Shown here: one piece after another, positions 5,447 through 7,572 of the stretch
Layout of the letters: each line of letters starts with the position of its first letter
Numbering within the stretch: the first letter of the stretch is position 1
Program-made: the position numbers and the translations under genes
Source: Caldifarciminota bacterium
Lineage (GTDB): Bacteria; WOR-3; Hydrothermia; WGAB01
Assembly: GCA_015489295.1 (NCBI GenBank)
Contig: WGAB01000058.1
Span: 1 to 7,572 of the forward strand
Reading direction: 5' to 3'
DNA: 7,572 nucleotides
The notes under the pieces: generated by a model
The model's input: only the letters and a program-made list of their open reading frames with translations
Database searches by the model: none
What the model was told of the DNA's origin: nothing

Positions 5447-7132
5447 ATGGCGAAGATTCAAAAGCTCAGTATTGAGGGATATCGCTCCATCCGAGAGCGA
5501 ATTGAGATCATATTCCCGCCTGGGAAACCTGTGATCCTTTTAGGCGAAAATAACGCGGGCAAATCTAATATTGTAAAAGCGCTTCAACTGGTATTGGGGC
5601 CTTTCTGGCCTGGCAACCACCAGCCAGAAGATCACGAGTTTTTTGGGCGAAATCCTGGAAGGCCGATCACGATTGAGATAGACTTTGACCCCTCAGAGCC
5701 GCTTGGAGGTAGACATACCCATATCACTTGGCGCTATGACCCTTCTGCCGATGAGCCAATTTCCTTTCGAGGTGATGGAAACAAGGGTTTTGTTAGTAAC
5801 GAAGATCGAGACACCTGCATGTGCATTGTAGTGGAAGCAGAACGCAATCTCAATTACCATCTCAGTTATTCTTCCAAGTGGACCCTTTTGAGTCGTCTTA
5901 TGCGGCGTTTCCACCGCGCATTAAGTAGTCACGAAGGAGTTCGCCAAGATCTGGAACACCTGTTCCAACAGACCAAAAATAAATTCCATGAAATCCCGGA
6001 ATTCAACAAATTTGTGAACGAGCTTCAAAACGAACTATCTGACCTTGTTGCCACCATGTCCCACCGCCTTGAAGTGGATTTTGAGGCCTACAATCCAGTT
6101 AATTTCTTTCATGCTCTTCGGCTCCAAGCAGTCGAAGGAAACACTCCTCGAACCTTGGAGGAAATGGGGACGGGTGAACAGCAGGTGCTAGCGCTCGCTT
6201 TTGCATATGCCTATGCAAAAGCATTTCACGGTGGCATTGTCCTCGTGGTTGAAGAGCCGGAGGCTCACCTACATCCACTCGCCCAGCGATGGCTGGCTCG
6301 ACGATTACGTTCTCGGTGTGAAGAGGGCTTACAGATTGTCATTACTACGCACAGCCCGGCTTTTCTTGCAATTGAGGATTTAGAGGGACTTGTACTGGTG
6401 TACAAAGAAGATGGAGCCACCAAAGTGCGTCAGCTGACACGTAGGAATTTGGTTCAGAAATGTATTGAAATGGGCGTACCCCCAAACCGGGTAACCGAAG
6501 ACAATATCCTGCCTTTCTACGCAGCGAATGCCACAAGCGATATTCTGTCAGGGTTTTTCGCTCGAGCTGTTGTGCTTGTAGAAGGTCAGACAGAGGAACT
6601 GGCTCTCCCTATCCTTCTTGCTAAGCGAGGACTTGAAGTGGAACGTGAAGGTATCGCGATTTTAGGCGTAGGTGGAAAAGGAAACCTCGCCAAATGGTAT
6701 CGGTTGTTCACTGCATACGGACTGCTTTGCTATATTATTTTTGACAATGATGCAAAGGATGACAGCAGCGGGACGAAAAGAAAAGATGCTCTCAAAGCCG
6801 TAGGAATAACTGATGACGATGCTGAAGAATTGATTCGTTCAGACGAGTGGCTTGTTACAGAAAAGTATACAATTTTCGGCAAAGACTTTGAGGAAGCGTT
6901 GAGGGCTCACTTTGGCGAATACAGCGCATTGGAAAATGAGGCTGAGGAACAAGGTATTTCTTCGAAGCCCTTCAAGGCCCGTTGGGCTGCTCAAAGACTT
7001 GACGGTGAAAGTGACGACCCCGGGTGGAACAAAATTGACGGGATGATTAACTATTTGATGATGCTGCTGGGAGGACCGGACAGAAGTCAGGAAGAACATC
7101 TGAATGATGAAGAAGATGAACCCCCTTTCTGA
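5447..7132 (+). CDS. OLD-family ATP-dependent nuclease (ABC-type ATPase plus TOPRIM)
   Basis: This 561-residue protein has the layout of overcoming-lysogenisation-defect (OLD) nucleases, in which an ATPase controls a metal-dependent TOPRIM DNase; several relatives, such as GajA, act against phage. The ATPase runs from residue 1 to about 320: Walker A GENNAGKSN (33-41), ABC-like signature GTGEQQ (241-246), Walker B VLVVEEPEAHLHP (265-277) and H-loop THSP (301-304). The TOPRIM domain starts at about 372: VEGQTEE with Glu379, the glycine turn GVGGKGN (407-413) and FDND with Asp433 and Asp435. All key residues appear intact. The C-terminal 13 residues are acidic and end in DEPPF, like an SSB tip. 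AGGAGA at 5435-5440 precedes the ATG by six bases. No UvrD-like helicase follows, so it is not an obvious Gabija pair. Codon use is more AT-rich than in the upstream genes, which points to a separate origin. Confidence 0.93.
   Translation: MAKIQKLSIEGYRSIRERIEIIFPPGKPVILLGENNAGKSNIVKALQLVLGPFWPGNHQPEDHEFFGRNPGRPITIEIDFDPSEPLGGRHTHITWRYDPSADEPISFRGDGNKGFVSNEDRDTCMCIVVEAERNLNYHLSYSSKWTLLSRLMRRFHRALSSHEGVRQDLEHLFQQTKNKFHEIPEFNKFVNELQNELSDLVATMSHRLEVDFEAYNPVNFFHALRLQAVEGNTPRTLEEMGTGEQQVLALAFAYAYAKAFHGGIVLVVEEPEAHLHPLAQRWLARRLRSRCEEGLQIVITTHSPAFLAIEDLEGLVLVYKEDGATKVRQLTRRNLVQKCIEMGVPPNRVTEDNILPFYAANATSDILSGFFARAVVLVEGQTEELALPILLAKRGLEVEREGIAILGVGGKGNLAKWYRLFTAYGLLCYIIFDNDAKDDSSGTKRKDALKAVGITDDDAEELIRSDEWLVTEKYTIFGKDFEEALRAHFGEYSALENEAEEQGISSKPFKARWAAQRLDGESDDPGWNKIDGMINYLMMLLGGPDRSQEEHLNDEEDEPPF
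6197..6222. repeat. Perfect 11-bp inverted repeat inside the OLD gene
   Basis: GCTTTTGCATA (6197-6207) and TATGCAAAAGC (6212-6222) are exact reverse complements separated by four bases. The segment encodes the Ala/Tyr-rich helix after the ABC signature. It would form a strong hairpin in mRNA or a small cruciform in DNA. It has no T-tract, so it is not a simple terminator. Confidence 0.8.
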
Positions 7133-7140
7133 GAGAAAGG
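7124..7140 (+). promoter_or_regulatory. Hairpin over the OLD stop codon and the hsdS ribosome binding site
   Basis: CCTTTCT (7124-7130) pairs perfectly with AGAAAGG (7134-7140) around a three-base loop, and CCC/GGG can extend the stem past a bulged C. The OLD stop TGA (7130-7132) lies at the top of the stem. The 3' arm contains the purines AAAGG that would serve as the hsdS ribosome binding site. A ribosome finishing OLD would open the stem, so translation of hsdS may depend on translation of OLD. Confidence 0.45.
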
Positions 7141-7148
7141 CGGGTTCC

Positions 7149-7572
7149 ATGAATCTCCCCGAAGGCTACCGCATGACCGAACTCGGTCCCTTGCCTGAAG
7201 AGTGGCGGGTGGTAAGGTTGGGGGAAATTACGTCCATCAGCAGAAAGCCCCGACAGAGGATTTGGCCTGATACAATTCCCTTCATCCCAATGGAAGCCAT
7301 CCCAGATGATGGCAGTTTATACCCGTCAAGAATTGAATACAGGTCGATTAGGGATATCCGAAGTGGTGTTTACTGTGAAAGTGGTGACATTCTATTCGCA
7401 AAGATCACCCCTTCGCTCGAGAATGGCAAACAAGTTGTAGTTCCTCCAGAGATAGGCTTGGCCTATGCTACGACAGAAGTTTACCCCTTAAAGGCCAAGC
7501 GCGACGAGGTTGATTCCTTTTACCTCTTTGCTCTGCTACGTGCCCCTTGGATACGAGCGCATCTTGCTGAGA
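7149..7572 (+). CDS. hsdS: Type I restriction-modification specificity subunit HsdS, N-terminal part; 3' end outside window
   Basis: The first 141 codons of the DNA-recognition subunit of the type I enzyme are present, and the frame is still open at the window edge. HsdS carries the target recognition domains and holds the HsdM and HsdR subunits together. The opening segment, TELGPLPEEWRVVRLGEI (residues 10-27), is the standard start of the first target recognition domain. GDILFAKITPSLENGK (79-94) is another family hallmark. The ATG at 7149 is chosen because it includes the usual lead LPEGYRM and has AAAGG eight bases upstream; an ATG at 7173 is the alternative. The gene follows the OLD gene by only 16 bases and is probably cotranscribed with it. 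Its presence here, not next to hsdM, shows that the RM operon has been split. hsdR may follow downstream. Confidence 0.93.
   Translation, partial: MNLPEGYRMTELGPLPEEWRVVRLGEITSISRKPRQRIWPDTIPFIPMEAIPDDGSLYPSRIEYRSIRDIRSGVYCESGDILFAKITPSLENGKQVVVPPEIGLAYATTEVYPLKAKRDEVDSFYLFALLRAPWIRAHLAE

Noticed and set aside
5447..7132. Gabija GajA
   Set aside because: The domain layout fits, but the next gene is hsdS, not a UvrD-like helicase, so I keep the broader OLD-family call.

Overview
The window is bacterial accessory DNA, gene-dense and read almost entirely from the + strand. The left two-thirds is GC-rich (I counted 41 G/C in positions 2041-2100). From about 5130 onward the sequence is clearly more AT-rich (26 G/C in 5941-6000). 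The GC-rich host background and the style of the acetyl-CoA synthetase and hydrolase fit many free-living, possibly thermophilic, bacteria. Nothing in the window fixes the phylum.

Layout: (1) 2-496, the 3' end of an acetyl-CoA synthetase, and 547-1392, a secreted alpha/beta-hydrolase; these look like chromosomal background. (2) 1483-3063, hsdM, the methyltransferase subunit of a type I restriction-modification (RM) system. (3) 3125-5129, a tightly packed three-gene unit: a Phd/YefM-type antitoxin, a VapC-type PIN toxin and a Schlafen AlbA_2 / Bergerat-ATPase / winged-helix regulator. Its promoter is built over the hsdM stop codon, with a twin palindromic operator at the transcription start. 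(4) 5130-5446, a 317-base gap. Its left half is a degenerate array of short motifs spaced about 11 bases apart; a -10-like box lies at its right end. (5) 5447-7132, an OLD-family ATPase-TOPRIM nuclease whose C-terminus looks like the acidic tip of single-stranded DNA-binding protein (SSB). (6) 7149 to the edge, the N-terminal part of hsdS, the specificity subunit of the RM system. hsdR is not in the window and may lie downstream.

The type I RM operon is therefore split between hsdM and hsdS by a toxin-antitoxin pair, a regulator and an OLD nuclease. Each family is known. The arrangement suggests a layered defence locus in which the RM system is the first barrier, the OLD nuclease may be a second effector, and the toxin-antitoxin unit stabilises the locus or adds a further response. 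The most unusual points are the SSB-like tail of the OLD protein, the helically phased repeat array behind the regulator gene, the 11-bp-phased operator pair of the toxin-antitoxin promoter, and a hairpin over the OLD stop codon that could hide the hsdS ribosome binding site.
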